Origin: JAZMZS01 sp045120955
GTDB taxonomy: Bacteria; Bacillota; Clostridia; Oscillospirales; CAG-272
Direction: 5' to 3'
Assembly (NCBI GenBank): GCA_045120955.1
Contig: JBGVFH010000077.1
Location: forward strand, 1-41,851
DNA length: 41,851 nucleotides
Under the pieces are notes generated by a model. That model saw nothing but the letters and a program-made list of their open reading frames with translations, did no database searches and was not told the origin of the DNA. Positions within the stretch are counted from its first letter, which is position 1. Every line of letters begins with the position of its first letter. Positions 16,496 to 23,663 of this stretch are shown here, piece by piece. Both the position numbers and the translations under genes were made by a program.

Positions 16496-16775
16496 TCTCG
16501 CTAAGCTCCCTCTCGAGACTCTCGTACACCTCGTCGGGTATCTGAACCTCAAGGCTCGACTCGAAGCGTCTTGCCCGTCTTGCTTTTTTCAGGCAGGAGA
16601 GACTCTTGCAGATATACACGCCTCTGCCCGATTTTTTTCCGGTAAAGTCAAGGCTGACCTCGCCGGTATTTGGTGCCCGCACGACACGGATAAGCTCGCT
16701 TTTCGGTCTGTGCTCGCCGCAGCCTGCGCATCTGCGCTCGGGCTTCTTTTTTATTTTCGGTTGTGTACCTGCCAT
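16488..16775 (-). CDS. ylxR: YlxR-family RNA-binding protein (DUF448)
   Basis: A 95-residue basic protein with RRCAGCGEHRPKSELIRVVR and the family signature GRGVYICKSLSCLKKA. The four cysteines of these two segments are spaced as in other YlxR proteins. It is encoded between nusA (15 nt gap) and ylxQ (8 nt overlap), the conserved place for this gene. Family members bind nucleic acid and some have been linked to RNase P or transcription control; nothing here decides between these. Confidence 0.93.
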   Translation of the reverse strand: MAGTQPKIKKKPERRCAGCGEHRPKSELIRVVRAPNTGEVSLDFTGKKSGRGVYICKSLSCLKKARRARRFESSLEVQIPDEVYESLERELSENE

Positions 16776-16790
16776 ATGTCCCCTCCGTTT

Positions 16791-17819
16791 TTATTCGGAT
16801 TTAATGTCTATCTTCATACCTGTAAGACGAGCCGCAAGTCTTGCGTTCTGTCCTTCCTTGCCTATTGCGAGAGAAAGCTGGTCGGGCGCTACGACTACCT
16901 TGCATGAACGCTCACCGTCTATCTCTACCGATATTACCTTTGCGGGAGAAAGTGCAGCCGCTACGAACTCAGCAGGGTCCTCGCTGTACTTTATTATGTC
17001 TATTTTTTCTCCGCAGAGCTCTTCTATTATTGAATTTATGCGCATTCCGCGGTTTCCTATACAAGAACCTATCGCATCTACGTTTTCGTCTCTTGACTCA
17101 ACGGCTATCTTGGTTCTTGAGCCTGCCTCACGGGATACTCCCTTGATAAGTACCGTTCCGTCCTGAATTTCCGGAACCTCAAGCTCGAACATACGCTTTA
17201 CAAGTCCGGGATGTATACGGGAGAGGGTCACTATCGGTCCTCTGCTGCTCTCACGGTGAACCTCTGTTATAAACACCTTAATTCTGTCGCCTACCTCGTA
17301 CTCCTCGCCGGGTATCTGCTCAGTCTTTTGAAGCACCGCCGTGCTCGTTCCCGTGTCAAGCACCGCCGCACCGTTGACGGGGTCTATCTTTGTAACGAGT
17401 GCGCTGACGATCTCCTCACGCTTTGACTCATATTCCTTTACTATGTTTGCTCTCTCAGCCTCACGAATGCCCTGAATGATGACCTGCTTTGCAGTCTGTG
17501 CGCTGAGTCTGCCGAAGTTCTTTGTCTTGACCTCAGTCTCGACCGTGTCGCCGAGCTTGTATCTCTTTGCGATAGCCTTTGCCTGGTCAAGGGTGAGCTG
17601 GTTGTATTCGTCGGTTATCTCCTCCACTACCGTGCGGACTCGATATACCTTCATGTCCTTTTTGTTGGGGTCGAGGCTTATTCTTATGTTTCCGCTTCCG
17701 CCTATCTCACGCTTGAGTGCTCCTGTCAGAGCCGCCTCTATTTTCTCAAGCATATATTCCTTTGGAATTCCTTTTTCTTTTTCAAGTAGTTCGAGCGCTT
17801 CAAAAAACTCGGCGTTCAT
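16791..17819 (-). CDS. nusA: Transcription termination/antitermination factor NusA
   Basis: NusA binds RNA polymerase and nascent RNA and controls pausing, termination and antitermination. The 342 residues have the N-terminal polymerase-binding domain (MNAEFFEALELLEKEKGIPKEY onward, to about 125), an S1 domain (about 135-200, with GEEYEVGDRIKVFITEV), and two KH domains including AIGSCIGNRGMRI and the final LAIGKEGQNARLAARLTG. It ends after KH2 with no acidic repeats, the normal form in Firmicutes. It is the second gene of the operon, 94 nt after rimP. In other bacteria NusA can autoregulate this operon; the leader hairpin upstream of rimP is a possible target. Confidence 0.97.
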   Translation of the reverse strand: MNAEFFEALELLEKEKGIPKEYMLEKIEAALTGALKREIGGSGNIRISLDPNKKDMKVYRVRTVVEEITDEYNQLTLDQAKAIAKRYKLGDTVETEVKTKNFGRLSAQTAKQVIIQGIREAERANIVKEYESKREEIVSALVTKIDPVNGAAVLDTGTSTAVLQKTEQIPGEEYEVGDRIKVFITEVHRESSRGPIVTLSRIHPGLVKRMFELEVPEIQDGTVLIKGVSREAGSRTKIAVESRDENVDAIGSCIGNRGMRINSIIEELCGEKIDIIKYSEDPAEFVAAALSPAKVISVEIDGERSCKVVVAPDQLSLAIGKEGQNARLAARLTGMKIDIKSE

Positions 17820-17913
17820 TTTTTCTTTCCCTTTGCAGCATATAAAGCTGCACCCTTTCGCTTGTTTTTATCGTTGTTTTTATTATATATGTGTTTGTGT
17901 TCCTGCCCGAAAA

Positions 17914-18402
17914 TCAAAATTCATCCTCAGAGAAATCATAGACCGTTCGCAGCATGCCGATATTTTTCCGCTCAAGCTCTACCGTACCGGCAGGGGTATC
18001 GAGTGTAAGTATCCCGTCATTGTAAGCGCAAATGACGCCCTTGTGCTGTTTTGTGCCGTTTACCGCCGCAAAAAGGCGTGCCTCCGCCTCCCAGCCGATG
18101 CATGAAAGAATGTGCGCCTCGGTGCGAAGCTCCCTCTCTATTCCGGGAGAGGACACCTCCAGCCTGTATGAGTTTTCTATGGGGTCGGCGTCGTCGAGTA
18201 TCGGGTCTATTGCTCGGTGTACCTTTTCACAGTCCTCGATGTTGATGCCTTCTTCACTGTCAATGGTAATGCGAAGATAATACTCGCTGCCTTCCTTTAC
18301 GTATTCGACATCCCACAGTATATACCCTAACTGCTCCGTTATTACGGGAGAGAGCAGTGCCTCTACTGCGGATGCAATGTTTTTCGAACCTTTTGCTTTC
18401 AT
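17914..18402 (-). CDS. rimP: Ribosome maturation factor RimP
   Basis: A 162-residue protein needed for 30S subunit maturation. The N-terminal alpha/beta domain has LGYILWDVEYVKEGSEYYLRI and INIEDCEKVHRAIDPILD; then comes the family hallmark YRLEVSSPGIERELR, followed by an SH3-like C-terminal domain. Two ATG codons are adjacent; the second (18402) is 7 nt from GGAG and is preferred over 18405. It is the first gene of the operon, preceded by a consensus-like promoter and a terminator-like hairpin in a leader of only about 60 nt. Confidence 0.94.
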   Translation of the reverse strand: MKAKGSKNIASAVEALLSPVITEQLGYILWDVEYVKEGSEYYLRITIDSEEGINIEDCEKVHRAIDPILDDADPIENSYRLEVSSPGIERELRTEAHILSCIGWEAEARLFAAVNGTKQHKGVICAYNDGILTLDTPAGTVELERKNIGMLRTVYDFSEDEF

Positions 18403-18409
18403 CATGTCA

Positions 18410-18450
18410 CTCCAAAAAAGAGAGAGTGGACTCGCTTTGATCCACTCTCC
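18410..18450 (-). terminator. Terminator-like leader hairpin of the rimP-nusA-infB operon
   Basis: On the minus strand GAGAGTGGA and TCCACTCTC (18449-18441 and 18430-18422) form a 9-bp stem with a 10-nt loop. TCTTTTTT follows and is joined directly to the Shine-Dalgarno GGAG (18413-18410) of rimP. It lies between the promoter at 18470-18498 and the first gene, so it is placed to act as an attenuator. Its 3' edge touches the ribosome site, so translation could also be affected. Confidence 0.65.
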
Positions 18451-18469
18451 ATACTCATATTTCTGCTAT

Positions 18470-18498
18470 ATTATAGCACAATATATTCGGTTTTGCAA
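18470..18498 (-). promoter_or_regulatory. Sigma-A promoter of rimP-nusA-ylxR-ylxQ-infB
   Basis: Minus strand TTGCAA (18498-18493), 17 nt, TATAAT (18475-18470). The predicted start is near 18463, about 60 nt from the rimP ATG. Confidence 0.78.
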
Positions 18499-18588
18499 TA
18501 GGTTTGTTAAAAAAACTGAAGAGATAAAGGCAAAAAAACGAGCCCAAGCCCGCATTTTTATTACATACGGCAAGATCGGTACATATTC

Positions 18589-18617
18589 TTGCTTTTATAT
18601 TTTATTTGTTGTATAAT
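18589..18617 (+). promoter_or_regulatory. Sigma-A promoter of the glycosyltransferase gene
   Basis: TTGCTT (18589-18594), 17-nt spacer, TATAAT (18612-18617). It diverges from the rimP promoter about 90 nt away. Confidence 0.75.
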
Positions 18618-18697
18618 AGATACCGTAGAAAAAGCGAAAGATAACCGTGGCGTACATTTTTGATCTGTGCGGTCATGTGAGCTTGAGGAGGGGTTTT

Positions 18698-19687
18698 ATG
18701 AGCGGTGAGAAAAAGGCGGTCTTATGGATGGTAATTCCTTGCTACAACGAGGAAGAGGTGCTTCCGCTAACGTCGGGAATGTTTCTCGAAGCGCTGTGCG
18801 GTATGATAGAGCGCGGAAAAATATCCGAGCAGAGCAGAATTCTCTTTGTAAATGACGGCAGCCGTGACAGCACATGGGATATTATCAAGGGGCTGTGCGA
18901 GGCTGACGCACACTTTATAGGTATATCCCAGAGCCGTAACAGAGGACATCAAAGCTCGCTGCTTGCCGGTCTTATGGAAGCAAAGGAATATGCTGATATC
19001 ACCATATCGCTTGACTGCGACGGTCAGGACGATATATCTGCGGCGGAGGCAATGGTGGACGAGTATCTGTCGGGAGCCGATGTGGTCTACGGAGTGCGCC
19101 GTGACCGCTCGACAGACTCTTTTTTCAAGAAATTCACGGCAGAGGCGTTTTACAAGCTGTTAAAGGGAATGGGTGCCGAGGTCGTGTTCAATCATGCGGA
19201 TTACCGCCTTGTCAGCTCCCGTGTGCTTGATGAGTTTGCGAATTTCAAGGAGGTAAATCTTTACCTTCGCGGTACTTTTCCTCTTGTCGGGTTTAAAAGC
19301 ACGTCGGTATACTACGAGCGCCACAGCCGAATTGCGGGAGAGTCGCATTATCCTCTCTCAAAAATGCTTGCGCTTGCTTTTGACGGGATAACGAGTCTCT
19401 CGGTAAAGCCGATAAGGATAATTACGGGGCTGGGTGCGTTTGTTGCTCTGCTCAGCTTTGTCGGGATAATATGGGCAGTAGTTACAAATCTGCTCGGAAA
19501 CACGGTATCCGGATGGGCAAGCACCGTGTGTATCGTCAGCTTTATGGGCGGTATACAGCTCATATGCCTCGGTGTCATAGGCGAATATGTGGGCAAGATA
19601 TATATGGAAACAAAGTCCCGCCCCAGATATATCATAAGCGAGCGCACTTATATTAAGAACGAAGGCGGCGGACGCTCCGATAAATAA
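18698..19687 (+). CDS. Membrane-associated family 2 glycosyltransferase (GtrB/DPM1-like)
   Basis: This 329-residue protein has a GT-A catalytic domain: VIPCYNEEEVLP near the N-terminus for nucleotide-sugar binding, VNDGSRDSTWDII, SRNRGHQSSLLAGL, and the metal/donor motif D106-C-D108-G-Q-DD. It ends in two transmembrane helices (about 235-300) and a short basic tail. This architecture belongs to enzymes that transfer a sugar to a polyprenyl-phosphate carrier at the inner membrane face, for later use in wall or surface glycans. The start at 18698 has GGAGG 6-7 nt upstream; the in-frame ATG at 18647 has none. It has its own promoter at 18589 and no partner flippase or transferase beside it. The exact sugar is unknown. 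Confidence 0.9.
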   Translation: MSGEKKAVLWMVIPCYNEEEVLPLTSGMFLEALCGMIERGKISEQSRILFVNDGSRDSTWDIIKGLCEADAHFIGISQSRNRGHQSSLLAGLMEAKEYADITISLDCDGQDDISAAEAMVDEYLSGADVVYGVRRDRSTDSFFKKFTAEAFYKLLKGMGAEVVFNHADYRLVSSRVLDEFANFKEVNLYLRGTFPLVGFKSTSVYYERHSRIAGESHYPLSKMLALAFDGITSLSVKPIRIITGLGAFVALLSFVGIIWAVVTNLLGNTVSGWASTVCIVSFMGGIQLICLGVIGEYVGKIYMETKSRPRYIISERTYIKNEGGGRSDK

Positions 19688-19733
19688 CGCTGAAAAAAGC
19701 GGTGCGAAAAATCGAAAAAATCTGAAAAAACTA

Positions 19734-19762
19734 TTGTAAATCGCAATTATAAGTGTTATAAT
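19734..19762 (+). promoter_or_regulatory. Sigma-A promoter of the CofE-like gene
   Basis: TTGTAA (19734-19739), 17-nt spacer, TATAAT (19757-19762). The predicted leader is about 80 nt. Confidence 0.75.
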
Positions 19763-19850
19763 TTACTGTAAATATCATTTGCTCTTAAATTTTTAATAGC
19801 AGGTAGCGTTTACAATTTCTGAAATGATGATATATTAAGGAGATGTATTT

Positions 19851-21047
19851 ATGAGCCGTATGATTGGCACTGTATCTCGTGGTGTCAGAGCACCTATTAT
19901 CCGTCAGGGCGATGACATCGTTGAGATCGTTACCGCCTCCGTACTCGAAGCTGCAGCAGACGGCGGATATGAATTCCGTGACAAGGACGTTGTTGCAATG
20001 ACAGAGGCTATCGTTGCCAGAGCGCAGGGTAACTATGCTTCGGTGGATGACATCGCAACCGATGTTAAAGCAAAATTCGGTGAGGGTGCTACCGTTGGTG
20101 TTATATTCCCCATTCTCAGCCGCAACCGTTTTGCGATTTGTCTGCGCGGTATTGCCAAAGGCGCATCAAAGATAGTTCTTATGCTTTCTTACCCCTCTGA
20201 CGAGGTCGGAAATCACCTTGTCAGCTTCGATGCTCTCGACGAGAAGGGAGTAGACCCTTACAGAGATGTGCTTTCTCTTGAAAAGTACCGTGAGCTTTTC
20301 GGATACGGCAAGCATAGATTTACCGGTGTTGACTATGTAGAATACTACGAGAGTCTTATCCGTGAGAGCGGTGCGGATGTTGAGGTTATTTTCGCAAACA
20401 ACCCCAAGGCCGTTCTTGATTATACAAAGAATGTACTTTGCTGTGATATTCACACAAGAGCACGCACAAAGCGTATCCTCAAAAACGCAGGTGCAGACAT
20501 CGTTCTCGGACTTGACGAAATACTTACAGCTTCCGTAAACGGCAGCGGCTACAACGAAAACTACGGTCTTCTCGGCTCGAACAAGGCTACAGAGGATAAA
20601 GTAAAGCTGTTCCCCCGCAACTGCCAGCCCGTTGTTGATGCTATTTCCAAAAAGCTCTTTGAGGCAACAGGCAAAAATATAGAAGTAATGGTCTACGGCG
20701 ACGGTGCTTTCAAGGATCCCGTAGGAAAGATATGGGAGCTTGCAGATCCGGTAGTATCTCCCGCATATACAAAGGGGCTTGACGGTACTCCCAACGAGCT
20801 GAAGCTCAAATATCTCGCAGACAACGATTTTGCAGAGCTTTCGGGCGATGCGCTCAAGGCCGCAATAAAGGAAAAGATCCATGAAAAGGACGGCGACCTT
20901 GTAGGTCAGATGATAAGCGAGGGAACTACCCCCCGTCAGCTCACAGACCTTATCGGTTCTCTGTGCGACCTTACATCAGGCTCAGGTGACAAGGGTACTC
21001 CCATCGTTCACATTCAGGGCTACTTTGATAATTATACAACAGAATAA
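19851..21047 (+). CDS. CofE-like coenzyme F420:L-glutamate ligase family protein
   Basis: The 398-residue protein matches the F420-0:gamma-glutamyl ligase (CofE) fold. The N-terminal GTVSRGVRAPIIRQGDDIVEIV and DKDVVAMTEAIVARAQGNY correspond to the GDD and VAQKIVSKAEG segments of CofE. CofE itself is about 250 residues; this protein has extra inserted and C-terminal parts (such as VYGDGAFKDPVGKIWELADPVVSPAY). No other F420 biosynthesis gene is in the window and Clostridia are not known to make F420, so the true substrate is probably another gamma-glutamyl or amino acid acceptor. It has AGGAG 8 nt before the ATG, its own promoter and its own terminator, so it is monocistronic. High codon regularity suggests good expression. 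Family assignment is likely; function is open. Confidence 0.78.
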   Translation: MSRMIGTVSRGVRAPIIRQGDDIVEIVTASVLEAAADGGYEFRDKDVVAMTEAIVARAQGNYASVDDIATDVKAKFGEGATVGVIFPILSRNRFAICLRGIAKGASKIVLMLSYPSDEVGNHLVSFDALDEKGVDPYRDVLSLEKYRELFGYGKHRFTGVDYVEYYESLIRESGADVEVIFANNPKAVLDYTKNVLCCDIHTRARTKRILKNAGADIVLGLDEILTASVNGSGYNENYGLLGSNKATEDKVKLFPRNCQPVVDAISKKLFEATGKNIEVMVYGDGAFKDPVGKIWELADPVVSPAYTKGLDGTPNELKLKYLADNDFAELSGDALKAAIKEKIHEKDGDLVGQMISEGTTPRQLTDLIGSLCDLTSGSGDKGTPIVHIQGYFDNYTTE

Positions 21048-21070
21048 GCTCAAAATCACAAGCAAAACAG

Positions 21071-21116
21071 AAAGAGTGAACAAAACAGTTTTTACTGTCG
21101 TGTTCACTCTTTTTAT
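21071..21116 (+). terminator. Terminator of the CofE-like gene
   Basis: AAAGAGTGAACA..ACAGT (21071-21089) pairs with ACTGT..TGTTCACTCTTT (21094-21112) with two mismatches. The run TCTTTTTATT follows. It lies 23 nt after the stop and is a relative of the hairpin at 1851-1898. Repeat A copy 3 starts in its T tract. Confidence 0.82.
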
Positions 21117-21216
21117 TGTATAGATAATTGCGAAGTTACGCCCCGCCGTTTGGTTGAGTTGAAGAAGATCCGAAGATACAATAGGCTGGAGGATGGTGCG
21201 GAACACACAGCCTGCT
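21113..21216 (+). repeat. Dispersed repeat A, copy 3
   Basis: TTATTGTATAGATAATTGCG, AAGTTACGCCCCGCCGTTTGG, then GAGTTGAAGAAGATCCGAAG, ATACAATAGGCTGGAGGATG follow the order of copies 1 and 2. The final hairpin has degenerated. It begins at the T tract of the preceding hairpin, as the other copies do. Confidence 0.8.
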
Positions 21217-21332
21217 TGTTGCAATATAATCACTTTTGTCAAAAATTACCACTTAGGTTGCATACTTCGTGCTTTTTCGCACAAGAAGGGTGATAGAATA
21301 AACCAAAAGATGTAAAAATGCGGAGGCAGAGT

Positions 21333-22229
21333 ATGAATATTATCTCAGGGAAAAATCGCCGCCTTGTAAATTCGGGCAAGGAGAGCGAGTACCACAGTAT
21401 CGTTGCTACGAAAATAAAGGAGATGCCGAGATGCCTGTACCCTGCGGGAATTGCGGTGTACAGCATTCCCATTGAAAAGATCGCAAGCAACCCGAACAGT
21501 CAGCGGCGGGTATACACGCCCGAGAGTATTGCATCACTTGCGCAAAGCATACACAAATACGGAATAATTCAGCCTATCACGGTAAGAACCGCAAAAACGG
21601 GCGGGTATGAGCTGATATGCGGAGAGCGCAGACTGCGTGCGGTCAAGCTGTTGGGGCTTCGGGCTGTCAACTGCATCGTCATATCCTCCGACGTTCAGAG
21701 GAGCGATGCAATAATGCTGTGCGAGAATATGCAGAGGGAGGAGCTTCATTATTTTGATATTGCTGAGGCTGTCGGCAAATTGTGCTCAAAGTATGGCTTT
21801 GATGTGGAAAGTGCGGCGGCAAAGCTGTGCTTGTCCGAACGCTATCTGTCCTCAAAGCTGAGATTGCTCGAATGGAGCGAGGAGCAACGAAAAAAGATCA
21901 GAGATGCAAGCTTGAGCGAAAATCAGGCAATGTCACTGCTCTCGGTCGATAACGCAGAGGCAAGGGACAGACTGCTCTGCGAGGTGATAAAAAGCGGCTT
22001 TGACGAAAAGTCGACCGATGAGCTTGTGTTTGCGTATCTGAAAAAAAGACTTAAAAAGTCAAACACACGAAACTCAACATATCTGATAAGAGACATCCGC
22101 ATTTTCTACAACACTATCGACCGTGCACTCGATGTCATGCGCCATGCGGGCTACAAAATAACCGCCGATAAGCAAGACAACGAAAACTACACCTATATTA
22201 CGATCACCATACCTAAAGAAAATGCATAA
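21333..22229 (+). CDS. ParB/Noc-like DNA-binding protein
   Basis: The 298-residue protein has a ParB N-domain: IPIEKIASNPNSQRRVYTPESIASLAQSI, then GIIQPITVR and the CTP-binding motif GYELICGERRLRAVKLLG. A KorB/helix-turn-helix segment follows (REELHYFDIAEAVGKL, SAAAKLCLSERYLSSKLRLL). ParB/Noc proteins are CTP-dependent clamps that load at parS or Noc sites and act in chromosome segregation or division-site choice. The start at 21333 has GGAGG 6 nt upstream; the ATG at 21318 precedes that ribosome site. No parA lies next to it and no full parS site is seen, so it may be Noc-like or a second ParB. The C-terminal dimer domain is short and diverged. Confidence 0.9.
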   Translation: MNIISGKNRRLVNSGKESEYHSIVATKIKEMPRCLYPAGIAVYSIPIEKIASNPNSQRRVYTPESIASLAQSIHKYGIIQPITVRTAKTGGYELICGERRLRAVKLLGLRAVNCIVISSDVQRSDAIMLCENMQREELHYFDIAEAVGKLCSKYGFDVESAAAKLCLSERYLSSKLRLLEWSEEQRKKIRDASLSENQAMSLLSVDNAEARDRLLCEVIKSGFDEKSTDELVFAYLKKRLKKSNTRNSTYLIRDIRIFYNTIDRALDVMRHAGYKITADKQDNENYTYITITIPKENA

Positions 22230-22313
22230 AGTAAGTGTGAAGCGTAAAAAGGCACGGGCAGGGGCGTGATGTTTCCGAGGTAGGTGCGGTGTTGCTGCGG
22301 TCTGAGTCTTGAC

Positions 22314-22414
22314 TACGTCCGCACGGACCCCGAAGGGGTCATTCTAAGCGCAGTCGAACTTTTGGGGCTTTGCCCCAAAAGCACGAGGCACAGCCGAGTG
22401 GAATCCCGTGCGGA
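22314..22414 (+). repeat. Dispersed repeat B, copy 2
   Basis: It contains TCCGCACGGACCCCGAAGGGGTC, then CATTCTAAGCGCAGTCGAA and a hairpin CTTTTGGGGC-TTT-GCCCCAAAAG (22359-22381). The first hairpin arms are GACCCC (22326-22331) and GGGGTC (22335-22340). TCCGCACGG (22318-22326) can also pair with CCGTGCGGA (22406-22414), closing the whole element. Compare copy 1 at 410-510 on the other strand. The rest of the 22230-22522 gap shows no gene. Confidence 0.7.
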
Positions 22415-22480
22415 AATCTACACACTCACCTGTCGCCGCTGTTTTTTCGCCCGACAATTTTTCGAAAATATCCTGTACAA

Positions 22481-22525
22481 GCAAAAACACGCCCGAAAAC
22501 TTTTCATTTTCGAGCGTGCTTTTTA
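22481..22525. terminator. Bidirectional terminator-like hairpin
   Basis: GCAAAAACACGCCCGAAAA (22481-22499) and TTTTCGAGCGTGCTTTTT (22507-22524) pair with small defects. There is a T run on each strand. On the minus strand it follows the broken permease gene; on the plus strand repeat A copy 4 follows its T tract. Confidence 0.65.
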
Positions 22526-23365
22526 TCGATGCATAGGAAATTGCGTAATTACGCTCGCCTGATTTGCAGAAAGTGTCGCTATGTTGCTTTTTTCGAGAAT
22601 AAATGGCAGCAGATTAAGAGAAAGAACGACCACGATGAGCGGAACTATACCCACCAACCAATGCGGAGAGGACTCGTTTGATTCTTGTGTGCTCGATTCA
22701 ATATACTTTGGGTCTTCAACAAAGGGCAGCCCTTTTTTTCTTGCCTGACGAATTTTCCATTCCAGGTATATGTATCCCGGAGTTATAATAAGAACGGCTG
22801 CAATAATACCCATGACAGGTGCCGCAGTCGCCGTAGTTCCGTAATACTCCGTAGGGATAATATTCTGGATCTGGGGAGAGCCGGGAATACATGTCATTGT
22901 TATTCCGAACGAACCGATAGCTATTGCGCTCGGAAGAAGAGTGCGGGGGATGTTCGCTTCACGGAAGATAGCATATCCTATAGGATATGCGACGAAAACG
23001 ACAACGTAAACAGATACTCCGCCGTACGTCAAAAGAAGACAGGAAAGAATGACTGCAAGCAGGGCGCGTTTTGAACCGATCAAGGCGACCATCTTGTTTG
23101 CAAAAGCGCGTGCAGCGCCGGTGCGGTCCATGATTTTTCCGTATATAGCGCCAAGGAAAAATGTAGGAAACCAAGATGCTATAAAAGACGTTGCTCCGCT
23201 GATATAGTCCACAAGATAGGAGTCGAGAAGATCAACACAGCTAAAAGCAGCTACGATAGCGGCACATACAGGCGCTACCCAAATTATTGAATGTCCCTTG
23301 TAAGCTCCGAGAATAAGAAGAGCTAAACCGAGGATTATTCCAAACAGAGAAATATATTCAAGCAT
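22523..23365 (-). pseudogene. GntP-family permease, C-terminally truncated
   Basis: The 280-codon frame encodes the first half or more of a GntP-type (gluconate/organic acid:proton symporter) permease. It has FGIILGLALLILGAYKG, then AGATSFIASWFPTFFLGAIYGKIMDRTGAA, YGGVSVYVVVFVAYPIG and the proline/glycine-rich ITMTCIPGSPQIQNIIPTEYYGTTATAAPVMG, all family hallmarks. Full members are about 430-460 residues. Here the last transmembrane helices are missing. The final eleven codons (ASVITQFPMHR) are repeat A copy 4 read backwards, with a stop inside the element. The start has GAGG 5 nt upstream. A second, oppositely oriented repeat A copy lies just upstream of the start. It is most likely inactive, although a short transporter cannot be fully excluded. 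Confidence 0.8.
22528..22560 (+). repeat. Dispersed repeat A, copy 4 (core only)
   Basis: GATGCATAGGAAATTGCGTAATTACGC matches the core of copy 1 exactly from GCATAGG to TTACGC. It supplies the 3' end of the truncated permease frame on the other strand. Confidence 0.85.
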
Positions 23366-23431
23366 AAAAACCTCAGAAAAGTTACATCTTCATTATAAGT
23401 AAAAAAGCCAATAAATCAAGAGGGTATTTAA

Positions 23432-23522
23432 AAGAGATCCCCGCCCTGCCGAACATCCTCTCCATCAATATATTCATAAGAGCAAAACGGCGGGGCACAA
23501 TTACGCAATTTCCTATGCCATA
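23432..23522 (-). repeat. Dispersed repeat A, copy 5 (diverged)
   Basis: Read on the minus strand it gives GGCATAGGAAATTGCGTAATT, then GTGCCCCGCCGTTTTG, a diverged middle and GGAGAGGATG..GGCGGGG, in the same order as copies 1-3. On the minus strand it too follows a hairpin with a T tract. It is inverted relative to copy 4, on the other side of the truncated permease. Confidence 0.75.
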
Positions 23523-23528
23523 AAAAAC

Positions 23529-23580
23529 CGGACACGTCACATGGATCTTCTCCGAAATGATGTGTCCGACTTTTTATTTT
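23529..23580. terminator. Hairpin with T tracts on both sides
   Basis: CGGACACGTCA (23529-23539) pairs with TGATGTGTCCG (23558-23568), one wobble. It is followed by ACTTTTTATTTTTT on the plus strand and GTTTTTTATGG on the minus strand, where repeat A copy 5 begins. It separates the GGGtGRT operon from the truncated permease. Confidence 0.7.
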
Positions 23581-23605
23581 TTATAAAAGTTTTTGAAAAA
23601 GGGGT

Positions 23606-23642
23606 GCGGGGGAAGAACTTTTTGCAAAAGTTCTTCCCCCGC
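23606..23642 (-). terminator. Probable terminator of the pduL / NifU-like / GGGtGRT operon
   Basis: GCGGGGGAAGAACTTTT (23606-23622) and AAAAGTTCTTCCCCCGC (23626-23642) form a perfect 17-bp stem with a 3-nt loop, 21 nt after the GGGtGRT stop. On the minus strand the sequence ACCCCTTTTTC follows, so the T tract is offset by five bases. It is related in pattern to the hairpin at 1991-2024. Confidence 0.7.
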
Positions 23643-23663
23643 ATTATCATCGTTATTCTATTC

